Of a DNA stretch of 64,000 nucleotides, positions 34,239 to 41,884 are shown piece after piece. The notes beneath the pieces are model-generated. The model saw only the letters and a program-made list of their open reading frames with translations. It had not been told where the DNA came from and did not search any database. Position 1 is the first letter of the stretch; each line of letters opens with the position of its first letter. Source of the DNA: Actinacidiphila yanglinensis (lineage in GTDB: Bacteria; Actinomycetota; Actinomycetes; Streptomycetales; Streptomycetaceae); the NCBI RefSeq assembly GCF_900107965.1, contig NZ_FNVU01000008.1, forward strand, positions 248,001 to 312,000, given 5' to 3'. The position numbers were made by a program, and so were the translations under genes.

Positions 34239-34601
34239 TCAGCTGGACGTCGCCAGCAGATTGCCCATCGCCGCGAGCACGGACGGCGCCACGCGGTAGT
34301 AGACCCAGGTGCCGCGCCGCTCGGAGGTCAGCAGCCCCGCCTCGCGCAGCTTCTTCAGGTGGTGGCTGACCGTGGGCTGGGAGACGCCGACGTCGGAGAT
34401 GTCGCAGACGCACGCCTCTCCGCCCTCGGCAGATGCCACCAGGGAGAACAGCCGCAGGCGCACCGGGTCACCGAGCGCTTTGAACATCGCCGCGGTACGG
34501 ACGGACTCCTCGGCGGTCAGGGCACGCTCGCTGAGCGGCGGACAGCACGGGACGGCGTCCGCGTCAGGCTCCAGCACGGGCAGCAACTCCACTTTCGACA
34601 T
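34239..34601 (-). CDS. arsR2: Second ArsR-family repressor with CVCD site
   Basis: This 120-residue ArsR protein has the canonical arsenite motif ACVCDIS (Cys64, Cys66) preceding recognition helix SQPTVSHHLKKLREAGL. An extra vicinal pair Cys19-Cys20 lies in VPCCPPLS near the N terminus, possibly a third ligand source. It is not a close copy of the first ArsR. The ATG at 34601 is preferred; an ATG six codons upstream exists. It is divergent from the flavoprotein-arsI pair, with repeated TTGA-N6-TCRA sites between them. It may sense trivalent organoarsenicals. Confidence 0.92.
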   Translation of the reverse strand: MSKVELLPVLEPDADAVPCCPPLSERALTAEESVRTAAMFKALGDPVRLRLFSLVASAEGGEACVCDISDVGVSQPTVSHHLKKLREAGLLTSERRGTWVYYRVAPSVLAAMGNLLATSS

Positions 34602-34610
34602 GCTTCTATG

Positions 34611-34782
34611 TTGACACACATCGAATCAATGGGGGAACGCCAACCCTCCGCCGGAACCGGCCCCGTCCGATGGCCACCACCTCAAGGTACGCCTCAGTCG
34701 CGTATGGGTTCGACGAGTGTCTAAGTTGACGTTCATCAAACCAAGTGCGAGGCTGGGACGACAGCGCATTGATGAATGTCGA
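34611..34782. promoter_or_regulatory. Three TTGA-N6-TCRA boxes for ArsR2
   Basis: TTGACACACATCGA (34611-34624), TTGACGTTCATCAA (34726-34739) and TTGATGAATGTCGA (34769-34782) share TTGA-N6-TC(A/G)A, the ArsR-type inverted repeat. The first lies ten bases upstream of arsR2. The other two precede the flavoprotein gene, 43 bp apart. This is a natural arrangement for one repressor controlling both directions. Confidence 0.65.
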
Positions 34783-34808
34783 ATCAGGGCCAACAGAGGA
34801 GAACCACC

Positions 34809-36161
34809 GTGAACGCGCCCGCCACCACCCCGCCCACCGTGGTCATCGGAGCCGGCCCGATCGGCCTGGCCGCCGCGGCCCACCTCACCGCACGCGGCCA
34901 GGACGTCCTGGTCCTGGAAGCCGGCCGCCACGCGGCCGCCGCCGTCCGCGCGTGGGGCCACGTACGGCTCTTCTCCACCTGGTCCGAACTCGTCGACCCC
35001 GCCGCCGAGAAGCTGCTCGCCCCCACCGGCTGGACCAGGCCCCGCGCGGACACCTACCCCACCGGCGCGGACTGGGCCCAGCAGTACCTCCAGCCGCTCG
35101 CCGACGCCCTCAGCGACCACATGCGCTACGACAGCCGCGTCACCGGCGTCTCCCGCTCCGGCCGCGACCGCGTGGTCGACGCCGACCGCGAGAAGCAGCC
35201 CTTCACCGTCCACGTCCAGCACTCCGACGGCGGCGAAGAGAGGCTCACCGCAGCGGCCGTCATCGACGCCTCCGGCACCTGGTCCCTCCCGAGCCCACTG
35301 GGCGGCGACGGACTGCCCGCCCTGGGCGAGGACGCATCCGCCGACCGCATCTCCTACCGCGTCCCGGACCTGAGCAACGACGCCGATCGCGCCCGCTACG
35401 CCGGCAGGCGCACCGCGGTCGTCGGCTCCGGCGCCTCCGCGTTCACCGCGCTCGCCCTCCTCGCGGACCTCGCCGAGGACTCCCCCGGCACCCGCGCGGT
35501 CTGGGTCCTGCGGCGCGGCATCAGCGGCTCCACCTTCGGTGGCGGAGAGGCCGACCAGCTCCCCGCCCGCGGAGCACTCGGCCTGCGGGCCAAGGCCGCG
35601 GTCGACGACGGACACGCCGACGCCGTCACGGGCTTCCGCACCACCGTCGTCGAGCGCGAAGGCGACGAGCTCGTCCTGGTCGCCGAGGACGGCCGCCGCC
35701 TCGACCCGGTCGACGAGGTGATCGTCCTGACCGGCTTCCGACCCGACCTCTCCTTCCTCACCGAACTCCGCCTCGGCCTCGACGAACGCCTCCAGGCCCC
35801 GGTCGCCCTCGCCCCGCTCATCGACCCCAACCAGCACTCCTGCGGCACCGTCCACCCCCACGGCCACCGCGAACTGTCCCACCCCGAGCACGGCGTGCAC
35901 CTGGTGGGCATGAAGTCCTACGGCCGCGCCCCGACGTTCCTGGCGATGACCGGCTACGAGCAGGTCCGCTCCGTGGCCGCCGCCCTCGCCGGCGACCTCG
36001 ACTCGGCCGACCGCGTCGAGCTGACCCTGCCCGAGACGGGCGTCTGCGGCGGCTCCGGCCTCTTCGACGACCCCCGGTCCGAACAGGCCGGGGGCTGCTG
36101 CGCCGCGCCGTCCGTCCTGCAGATCGGCACCGGCACACCCGTGTCGACCGGCGGCTGCTGA
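34809..36161 (+). CDS. FAD-dependent oxidoreductase of organoarsenical operon
   Basis: This 450-residue flavoprotein has FAD motif VVIGAGPIGLAAAAHL (about 12-27), the SGTWSLP segment, a second Rossmann motif AVVGSGASAFTALAL and LTGFRPDLSFL. It is FMO/ArsO-like but distinct from the ArsO upstream. The C-terminal 40 residues are Cys-rich (VCGGSG, GGCCAAPS, STGGC), suggesting binding of trivalent arsenic. GTG is preceded by GAGGAGA. It is followed by arsI. It could oxidise or reduce methylated arsenic species, but its reaction is unknown. Confidence 0.82.
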   Translation: MNAPATTPPTVVIGAGPIGLAAAAHLTARGQDVLVLEAGRHAAAAVRAWGHVRLFSTWSELVDPAAEKLLAPTGWTRPRADTYPTGADWAQQYLQPLADALSDHMRYDSRVTGVSRSGRDRVVDADREKQPFTVHVQHSDGGEERLTAAAVIDASGTWSLPSPLGGDGLPALGEDASADRISYRVPDLSNDADRARYAGRRTAVVGSGASAFTALALLADLAEDSPGTRAVWVLRRGISGSTFGGGEADQLPARGALGLRAKAAVDDGHADAVTGFRTTVVEREGDELVLVAEDGRRLDPVDEVIVLTGFRPDLSFLTELRLGLDERLQAPVALAPLIDPNQHSCGTVHPHGHRELSHPEHGVHLVGMKSYGRAPTFLAMTGYEQVRSVAAALAGDLDSADRVELTLPETGVCGGSGLFDDPRSEQAGGCCAAPSVLQIGTGTPVSTGGC

Positions 36162-36195
36162 ACCCCCACCACCCCCGCACGACGGAAGGATCGCC

Positions 36196-36657
36196 ATGTC
36201 TCGCGTACAACTCGCCCTCCGCGTCCCGGACCTGGAGGCGTCCATCGCCTTCTACACCCAGCTCTTCGGGACCGCCCCGAGCAAACTCCGCGACGGCTAC
36301 GCCAACTTCGCCATCGCCGAGCCACCGCTCAAGCTCGTCCTGGTGCAGGGGACACCCGATGAGGACACCCGCATGGACCACCTCGGCGTCGAGGTCGAGA
36401 CCACCGACGCCGTCCACGCCGCCACCACCCGCCTCGCCGACGCGGGCCTGGCCACCGACGTGGAGAACGACACCACCTGCTGCTACGCGGTCCAGGACAA
36501 GGTGTGGGTCCACGGACCGGGCAGCGAACCCTGGGAGGTCTACGTCGTGAAGGCCGACGCCGACAGCCTCACCAAGCAACAGGGCAGCACCTGTTGCGCC
36601 ACCACGCAGGACACCGCGGCAGTCTCCGCAGGAAGCACCACGGCCTCGTGCTGCTGA
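36196..36657 (+). CDS. arsI: ArsI/CadI-type C-As lyase
   Basis: This 153-residue vicinal-oxygen-chelate dioxygenase has the ArsI hallmark: the vicinal cysteine pair NDTTCCYA (Cys95-Cys96) that binds trivalent organoarsenicals, plus candidate Fe(II) ligands Gln5, His62 (DHLGVE) and Glu114 (WEVY). ArsI cleaves the carbon-arsenic bond of methyl- and aromatic arsenicals. The C-terminal tail adds STCC (133-134) and a terminal SCC, beyond the core lyase. Older annotations call the family CadI (cadmium-induced). ATG follows GGAAGGA, 34 bases after the flavoprotein. Confidence 0.9.
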   Translation: MSRVQLALRVPDLEASIAFYTQLFGTAPSKLRDGYANFAIAEPPLKLVLVQGTPDEDTRMDHLGVEVETTDAVHAATTRLADAGLATDVENDTTCCYAVQDKVWVHGPGSEPWEVYVVKADADSLTKQQGSTCCATTQDTAAVSAGSTTASCC

Positions 36658-36664
36658 CACGTCG

Positions 36665-36990
36665 ATGACCGACCTGCACACCCCAGGGGCCGCGACCCGT
36701 ACGGATCGGTCGCGGCCCCGCGCCGTGCTCCCCGCCTTGTGCGCCACCCAGATCACCAGCTGGGGCGTCGTCTACTCGCATTTCCCGTACTCGCCCCGCG
36801 CATCACCACCGACACCGGATGGCCCAACTCCGCGGTCACCGCCGCCTTCTCCACGGCACTCGTCATCTCCGCGGCCCTCGGCATACCTGTCGGCAGGATC
36901 CTGGACCGGCGAGGCTCCCGAGGCGGCTGCCTCACCCTCGCGGGCATCCACGCCCTGATCACTGTCCCCACCCACGCCCTCGCCCTGCGT
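36665..36990 (+). pseudogene. Truncated MFS transporter remnant
   Basis: An MFS N terminus starts at 36665 (VLPALCATQITSWGVVY), loses frame by about one base near 36776, and continues in the next frame as FPVLAPRITTDTGWPNSAVT and GIPVGRILDRRGSRGG, the helix 2-3 loop signature. Homology stops near 36990, so about 70 percent of a normal 400-residue transporter is gone. It follows arsI by seven bases and was presumably an arsenical exporter of that operon. The right edge of the arsenic island lies here. Confidence 0.82.
36686..36719. repeat. Strong hairpin inside the MFS remnant 5' end
   Basis: GGGGCCGCGACC (36686-36697) and its exact complement (36708-36719) enclose ten bases, 29 bases beyond the arsI stop. 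It would act as a terminator for the flavoprotein-arsI transcript, although it lies within codons 8-18 of the broken MFS gene. Confidence 0.6.
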
Positions 36991-37077
36991 GCTCCTTGGC
37001 CACCAGCCACCACAACCGCCGGCTCGAGCACACCGCACGACGCCGTCGGGCTCGTCCCCCTCCGGGCGCCAGGCGCG

Positions 37078-37629
37078 TCAGCGGGGGGCGCCACCGCCGC
37101 GCCGGCGGAGCACGAGCACGAGGGAGGTGACCGTCGCGGCGACCGCGAGCGCGGCGGCCAGCCGGGCCCACGGGGTGTGCGACAGCGGTGCCTCGGCGGC
37201 GAGAAGGACCAGCGCGCTGGCCGCGGCCGTCACGAGGGCGGGCCCCGGCGCGGGGCGCCGCGCGGGGGCGGTGACGCCGGTCGTCCAGGCGTCGGTGAGC
37301 AGCAGATACGCCAGCAGCAGGACGGCGACGCAGGCCGCGAGCCACACCGGGGGGTCGGTGACGGCCGCGATGGCGATCGAGGCGGCGGCCATGACCGTGC
37401 CACGCCGCCGGGCGGCGAGCGCCGGCCACCGCATCGACGTCTGCGCGGGCCGCTCGTCGATCATCGGGCTCGCCCACCACGCCAGGAGGGCCGCGATCAC
37501 CACCAGCGCCGGTTGCAGCGACGATCCGCGCAGCGCGGCCGGCGGATCGCAGGCCGCCACCACGAGCGCGGTGCCCACGCAGCGGGTGGCGAGCGGGGCG
37601 GCGCGCCGGCCCCGGACCGTCGGGCTCAT
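37078..37629 (-). CDS. Hypothetical membrane protein of the MoxR-DUF58 operon
   Basis: This 183-residue protein has four or five hydrophobic segments (for example LVVIAALLAWWASP, AACVAVLLLAYLLLTDAW) and a positively charged RRRGGGAPR end. I do not recognise a family. It is the last gene of a five-gene unit, with its ATG overlapping the DUF58 stop (ATGA). Genes at this position in such operons are usually small membrane proteins. Its stop lies about 90 bases from the MFS remnant, so it is the last intact chromosomal gene before the arsenic island. Confidence 0.75.
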   Translation of the reverse strand: MSPTVRGRRAAPLATRCVGTALVVAACDPPAALRGSSLQPALVVIAALLAWWASPMIDERPAQTSMRWPALAARRRGTVMAAASIAIAAVTDPPVWLAACVAVLLLAYLLLTDAWTTGVTAPARRPAPGPALVTAAASALVLLAAEAPLSHTPWARLAAALAVAATVTSLVLVLRRRGGGAPR

Positions 37630-39017
37630 CGGCTTCCTCCGTGGATGCGGGTGCGCAGCAGCGGGGCCAGCGCGAGGTCGAGGGTCTGCCCCGGCTGGTG
37701 GGCGATGACGGCGATGCCGCGCTCGGCGAGCGCGAAGCGGATCGCGTCGCGGTTGGCCCGCCAGAGCCGCAGCGCCATCTCCGCGGTGACGTCGCCCGGT
37801 TCGACCTCCGGGTCGCCGGAGGGGATCTCCACCACCACCATCGGGTTGGCGCCGGCCCTGACCTGGTGCAGCACGTCGAGGATGCGCTGGTCGGCGAGCG
37901 GGGTGACGACGTAGATGAGGGCGCCCTCGGGCAGCGCGCGCGGCGGCAGCCGGACCCGGCCGGTGCCCCGCCGGGCGAGGTCCTTGCGCACCTCCAGCAC
38001 GCTCTGCACGATCCGGTAGAAGTACGCGTCGCCGCTGCCGGGCTGCAGCCAGCGGGTGGCGCCGCCGATGGAGACCACGCCGATGCGGTCGTGGGTGCTC
38101 AGGTAGGCGCGGGCGAGGCCGGCGGCGGCGCGGAAGGTCTCGTCCAGGGAGGACAGGCCGGTCACGGGGTCGCGGATGTCACCGAAGACGTCGAGCATGA
38201 CGACGGTGTCGGCGGCGCGCTCGGCGGCGAACTGGTGGAGCTGCAGCGAGCCGCGCCGGGTGGTGGCGGGCCAGTTGATCCGGCGCTGCCGCTCGCCCCG
38301 GACGTAGGGGTGCACCCCGATCACCTCGATGCCCTCGCCGCGCTGGGGCGAGGCGTGCTCGCCCAGCCGGGTCGGCAGCCGGACCGGGATGGGGGTGAGC
38401 CCCGCGGCGGTCGGCAGCGGGAAGACCTCGACCTCGCCCAGGTCGACGCGGACGGTGCGGCGGGCGAGTCCCCCGGTGTCGTAGAGGTCGATGTCGACGG
38501 TGCCCGGGGTCCAGCGGCCCCACCGCTCGGCGGTCAGCCGCAGTTCGATACGGGCGCGGCCGACGGCGAGCGCGTCCACCCGCATGCCGGGGCCGGGGGT
38601 GATGCCCGGGTCGAGCCGGCCGACGGAGCCGTCGTGGGCGACGGTGATCCGCGCGGTGACGGTCTCGCCCTCGAAGCAGCGGCGCGGGGCGACCTCGACG
38701 GTGGTCTCGACGTGCTGCGGCCGGGCGCCGAGCGGCAGGGAGACGGCGAGCAGCGTCAGCGGGATCGCGGCGAGGGCGAGCACCCACGCGTGCCCGCTGA
38801 GCAGCGCCGCGGCCAGACCGACCGCGGCCACCGTGCTCCAGCCCAGGGCCCGTTCGCTCACCCGCCAGCCGTGCGTGGGCTCCGGCGGTGCCTGGTACAC
38901 GCCGTCCCGGCCCACCTGCCGTCCGCCCAGGGCGCGTTCGACCGCCCGGGCGCGCGGATCGGCCGGGTCCGGTGCCGGGCGGGTCCCGGAGCCGTCGGGC
39001 GACGGCCGTCCGGTCAT
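37626..39017 (-). CDS. DUF58 domain protein
   Basis: This 463-residue protein has two adjacent membrane helices (about residues 55-95), then a beta-rich region. The DUF58 core follows with RGEGIEVIGVHPYVRGERQR and RINWPATTRRGSLQLHQF, leading into a von Willebrand A-like fold (VVMLDVFGD). DUF58 proteins work with MoxR ATPases in assembling or activating cell-envelope or metal-containing complexes. ATG overlaps the MoxR stop by four bases. Function beyond this pairing is inference. Confidence 0.9.
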   Translation of the reverse strand: MTGRPSPDGSGTRPAPDPADPRARAVERALGGRQVGRDGVYQAPPEPTHGWRVSERALGWSTVAAVGLAAALLSGHAWVLALAAIPLTLLAVSLPLGARPQHVETTVEVAPRRCFEGETVTARITVAHDGSVGRLDPGITPGPGMRVDALAVGRARIELRLTAERWGRWTPGTVDIDLYDTGGLARRTVRVDLGEVEVFPLPTAAGLTPIPVRLPTRLGEHASPQRGEGIEVIGVHPYVRGERQRRINWPATTRRGSLQLHQFAAERAADTVVMLDVFGDIRDPVTGLSSLDETFRAAAGLARAYLSTHDRIGVVSIGGATRWLQPGSGDAYFYRIVQSVLEVRKDLARRGTGRVRLPPRALPEGALIYVVTPLADQRILDVLHQVRAGANPMVVVEIPSGDPEVEPGDVTAEMALRLWRANRDAIRFALAERGIAVIAHQPGQTLDLALAPLLRTRIHGGSR

Positions 39018-40024
39018 GACGCGGCGGCGGCGCGCGGCAGGGTCTGCGGCGCCGGCACGGTCCCGACGATCTCCCGGATCACCTCGTCCGCGTCGATCTG
39101 CCGCACCCACAACTCGGGCTTCAGCGTGACCCGGTGCGCCAGCGCGGGCACCGCCACCGACTTCACGTCCTCCGGCGTCGCGTAGTCCCGCAGCGCCATC
39201 ACCGCGCGGGCCCGGGCCAGTTGCACCAGCGCCAGCCCGCCGCGCGGCGAGGCGCCGACCTGGATGTGCTGGTGCGCGCGGGTCGCCCCGACCAGCGCGA
39301 CCACGTACTCCAGCAGGTCGTCGTCCACCTCGACCCGCTCGACGGCGGCGCGCATCGCCAGCACCTCGCGCGGGCCGGTCAGTTCCCTCAGCCGCGCCTC
39401 GGGAGCCGCGCGCGCCACCCGCGCCCGCAGCATCCCCACCTCCTCGGCCGCGGCGAGGTAGCCCATCCGCACCCGCAGCAGGAACCGGTCCAGTTGCGCC
39501 TCGGGCAGGGTGTACGTCCCCTCGTACTCGATCGGGTTGGCCGTCGCCACCACCACGAACGGGTCGGGCAGCGCCCGCGTGCTCCCGTCCACGGACACCT
39601 GGGACTCCGCCATCGCCTCCAGCAGTGCCGCCTGCGTCTTCGGCGGGGTCCGGTTCACCTCGTCGGCGAGCAGCAGGTGGGTGAAGACCGGCCCGGCCCG
39701 GAACACCATCTCCCCCGAGCGCTGGTCGTAGAACGGCGCGCCCGTCACGTCCGACGGCAGCAGGTCGGGCGTGAACTGGATGCGCCGGAAGTCCAGTCCG
39801 AGCACCGTCGCGAACGACCGGGCCAGCAGGGTCTTCCCGAGCCCGGGCAGGTCCTCGATCAGCACGTGCCCGCCTGCCAGGATGCCCAGCATCACCAGGG
39901 CCAGCGGCTCCGGCTTGCCCACCACCGCGCCGCGCACCTCTTCCAGCACCTCGGCCGCCCGCGCTCCCGCCGCCTGCGGCGAGAGCACCGCGCTGTCCTC
40001 GACCGGCAACTTCTCACTACTCAC
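39014..40024 (-). CDS. MoxR-type AAA+ ATPase
   Basis: This 336-residue AAA+ chaperone-like ATPase has Walker A EDLPGLGKTLLARSFA, Walker B HLLLADEVNRTPPKTQ, sensor VVVATANPIEYEGTYTLPEAQ and arginine-finger region DRFLLRVRMGY. MoxR proteins remodel partner proteins, typically the VWA-containing DUF58 proteins encoded next to them. The GTG at 40024 is chosen because GAGGA lies eight bases upstream; a GTG five codons earlier has no ribosome site. Confidence 0.93.
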   Translation of the reverse strand: MSSEKLPVEDSAVLSPQAAGARAAEVLEEVRGAVVGKPEPLALVMLGILAGGHVLIEDLPGLGKTLLARSFATVLGLDFRRIQFTPDLLPSDVTGAPFYDQRSGEMVFRAGPVFTHLLLADEVNRTPPKTQAALLEAMAESQVSVDGSTRALPDPFVVVATANPIEYEGTYTLPEAQLDRFLLRVRMGYLAAAEEVGMLRARVARAAPEARLRELTGPREVLAMRAAVERVEVDDDLLEYVVALVGATRAHQHIQVGASPRGGLALVQLARARAVMALRDYATPEDVKSVAVPALAHRVTLKPELWVRQIDADEVIREIVGTVPAPQTLPRAAAAS

Positions 40025-40145
40025 AGCGGGGATCCTCACTCTGTGCGAACGGGGCGACGGAACGGCAAACGGGAAGGGGACGGGCCCACGGCGCGCGGTG
40101 GACCCGGGCGGCCCGGCACGGGAACGGGCACCGGCGGCGGGCAGC

Positions 40146-40694
40146 TCACAGCGCTTCGAGCCGGTCCAGCAGCCCGGCCAGGACGGCTTCCGGCAGTTCG
40201 GGCGCCGGGGGCGGCTGGGCCGGGTCGATCCACGGCCACCACGCTTCCCCCACCAGTGCGGTGGCCCGCTGCGGGGCGCGGTACAGGTCGATGCCGTGCC
40301 GCTCGGCCAGCCGGGACGCGAACAGTCGCTGGAGCTGCGGGCGCAGGGTGGTGGCGAAGGGGACGGCGCCGTCCCTGCCGAGCGAGTGGTCGACGATGCG
40401 CTGCCACTCGCCCAGGGCCGGGGCGCGGCTGCCCAGCAGGCGTACGGCCTTGCGGTAGCCGCTGTCCTGGGCGTTACTGCCGGCGACGTAGCGAACGATG
40501 CCGAGCCCGACGAGGGACAGCAGCACCAGGGCGGTGCCGGCCGCGGCGACGCCGTCGGTGAGCGCGACCAGGGCGACCGCGAGGACTCCGCCCGCGACGA
40601 GGGCGGCGGCCGTGCTGCGGACCGGCACCGTGGGTGCCGGTGTCTCGGGCACGATGCGGTGGCGGGGCACGGGGGCGTCGGGGTGCTTGGTCAC
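40146..40694 (-). CDS. Hypothetical two-helix membrane protein
   Basis: This 182-residue protein has two close hydrophobic segments (AALVAGGVLAVALVAL, AAGTALVLLSLVGLGIV, about 30-65) and then a cytoplasmic helical domain (LGEWQRIVDHSLGRDGAVPF). I do not recognise a named family, but it is a regular member of DUF4129-MoxR-DUF58 operons in streptomycetes. The GTG start overlaps the DUF4129 stop (GTGA). A 121-base gap to MoxR may hold a second promoter; I see no clear one. Confidence 0.8.
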   Translation of the reverse strand: MTKHPDAPVPRHRIVPETPAPTVPVRSTAAALVAGGVLAVALVALTDGVAAAGTALVLLSLVGLGIVRYVAGSNAQDSGYRKAVRLLGSRAPALGEWQRIVDHSLGRDGAVPFATTLRPQLQRLFASRLAERHGIDLYRAPQRATALVGEAWWPWIDPAQPPPAPELPEAVLAGLLDRLEAL

Positions 40695-41710
40695 CGGCCG
40701 GCCTCCGCGGTGGGGGCGGGGCCGTCGGCGGTGTCCGCGGCGGCCCGCCGTTCGAGCTGCGCGGCGATCTCGCCGAGGGCGTCGGACGCCCGCCGACGGT
40801 CGCCGTCGTCCATCGGGTGCGTGGAGTAGCGGGCCTCGCGGAACAGTTCGGTCAGGGCGCCCGCGGCCGGGCCGCTCAGCAGGTCGTCGGCGGCGGCGCG
40901 CTCCAGCAGGTCCTGCGGGCTGTCCGAGGCGCGTCGCGCGACACCGGACGCGGCGAGCGAGGTCTCCATCGCGGCGTAGCAGGCGATCACCGCGGCCCGG
41001 GCGTCGTCGGTGTCCCGCAGGGCGCGGCGACCGGAGTCCACGGCCTGGGCCAGCAGTTCCTCCTCGTCGTCCAGCACGGCGAAGTCGCCGTGGGGCGCGG
41101 CAGGTTCCGGCCGACGCAGCACCCGCAGCAGGTACCAGACGGCGTAGGCCACGGCGGCGGCGACGACCACGGCCACCAGGGCGAGCCCGGCGTGCAGCAG
41201 CCAGCCCGGCAGGTGCAGCGACCCCTTGTCGTCGTGCGGCTTGTGGTCGGTGGGCAACGGGGTGGGGGTGGTGTCGTCGGACCGGGTCGGCAGGACCGAG
41301 GGGTAGGGCTTCCGGCCGCCGGACGTGGTGTCGAAGCGGTGCAGGCCCAGCAGGAGGACGGGCACGGCGACCGGCGAGAGGAGCAGGAGGTGGCGGACGA
41401 CGTCCGCGAGGCGCTGCTCGGCGACGCCGCGCCGCTCGTCGTAGCGGTTGAACCGTTCCCGGTAGCGCCCGTTGACCAGGAGGGCGGCCACCACCCACAG
41501 CGCGGCCACGCCGACGGTGGCGCCGCCACCGCCCATCGGCCCGCGGCCCTGGCTCATCGCGCCGCTGCTCGGCCGCAGCAGCATCGCGGTCACCGCGATC
41601 CCCGCCAGGACCACGACGGCGAGCGCCACCCGCGCCCCGTCCAGACCTGTCCTCGACTCCCGCCCCGCCAATCGAAACGCCTCCCCCTCGCGGTCGGCAG
41701 CTTGGCACAT
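40691..41710 (-). CDS. DUF4129 membrane protein
   Basis: This 339-residue protein has about four hydrophobic segments in the first 215 residues. The cytoplasmic C-terminal DUF4129 domain includes ACYAAMETSLAASGVARRAS, DSPQDLLERAA and LTELFREARYSTHPM. DUF4129 domains often accompany transglutaminase-like proteins in MoxR operons; no transglutaminase domain is present here. ATG at 41710 starts the operon, with a poor ribosome site, so a slightly different start is possible. Confidence 0.85.
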   Translation of the reverse strand: MCQAADREGEAFRLAGRESRTGLDGARVALAVVVLAGIAVTAMLLRPSSGAMSQGRGPMGGGGATVGVAALWVVAALLVNGRYRERFNRYDERRGVAEQRLADVVRHLLLLSPVAVPVLLLGLHRFDTTSGGRKPYPSVLPTRSDDTTPTPLPTDHKPHDDKGSLHLPGWLLHAGLALVAVVVAAAVAYAVWYLLRVLRRPEPAAPHGDFAVLDDEEELLAQAVDSGRRALRDTDDARAAVIACYAAMETSLAASGVARRASDSPQDLLERAAADDLLSGPAAGALTELFREARYSTHPMDDGDRRRASDALGEIAAQLERRAAADTADGPAPTAEAGR

Positions 41711-41884
41711 CACTCTGCGTGTGTCACGGGCGGGGGTGGGGGGCCGGTGCGTGACGGGCCGCGTTCGTCGGCGGGTCCGGCGGCCGGCGACGACCGCGGA
41801 TCGGTCGGGACGCGGCCGGTGCCCGCCCGCGGTGCGGGACCGCTCCGCGTTGCGGGCGGGCCGGACCGCGCGAAGCATGGACGC

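Noticed and set aside
37000..37077. Continuation of the MFS gene up to the DUF58 operon
   Set aside because: Translation in all frames loses hydrophobic-helix character and family motifs after about 36990.
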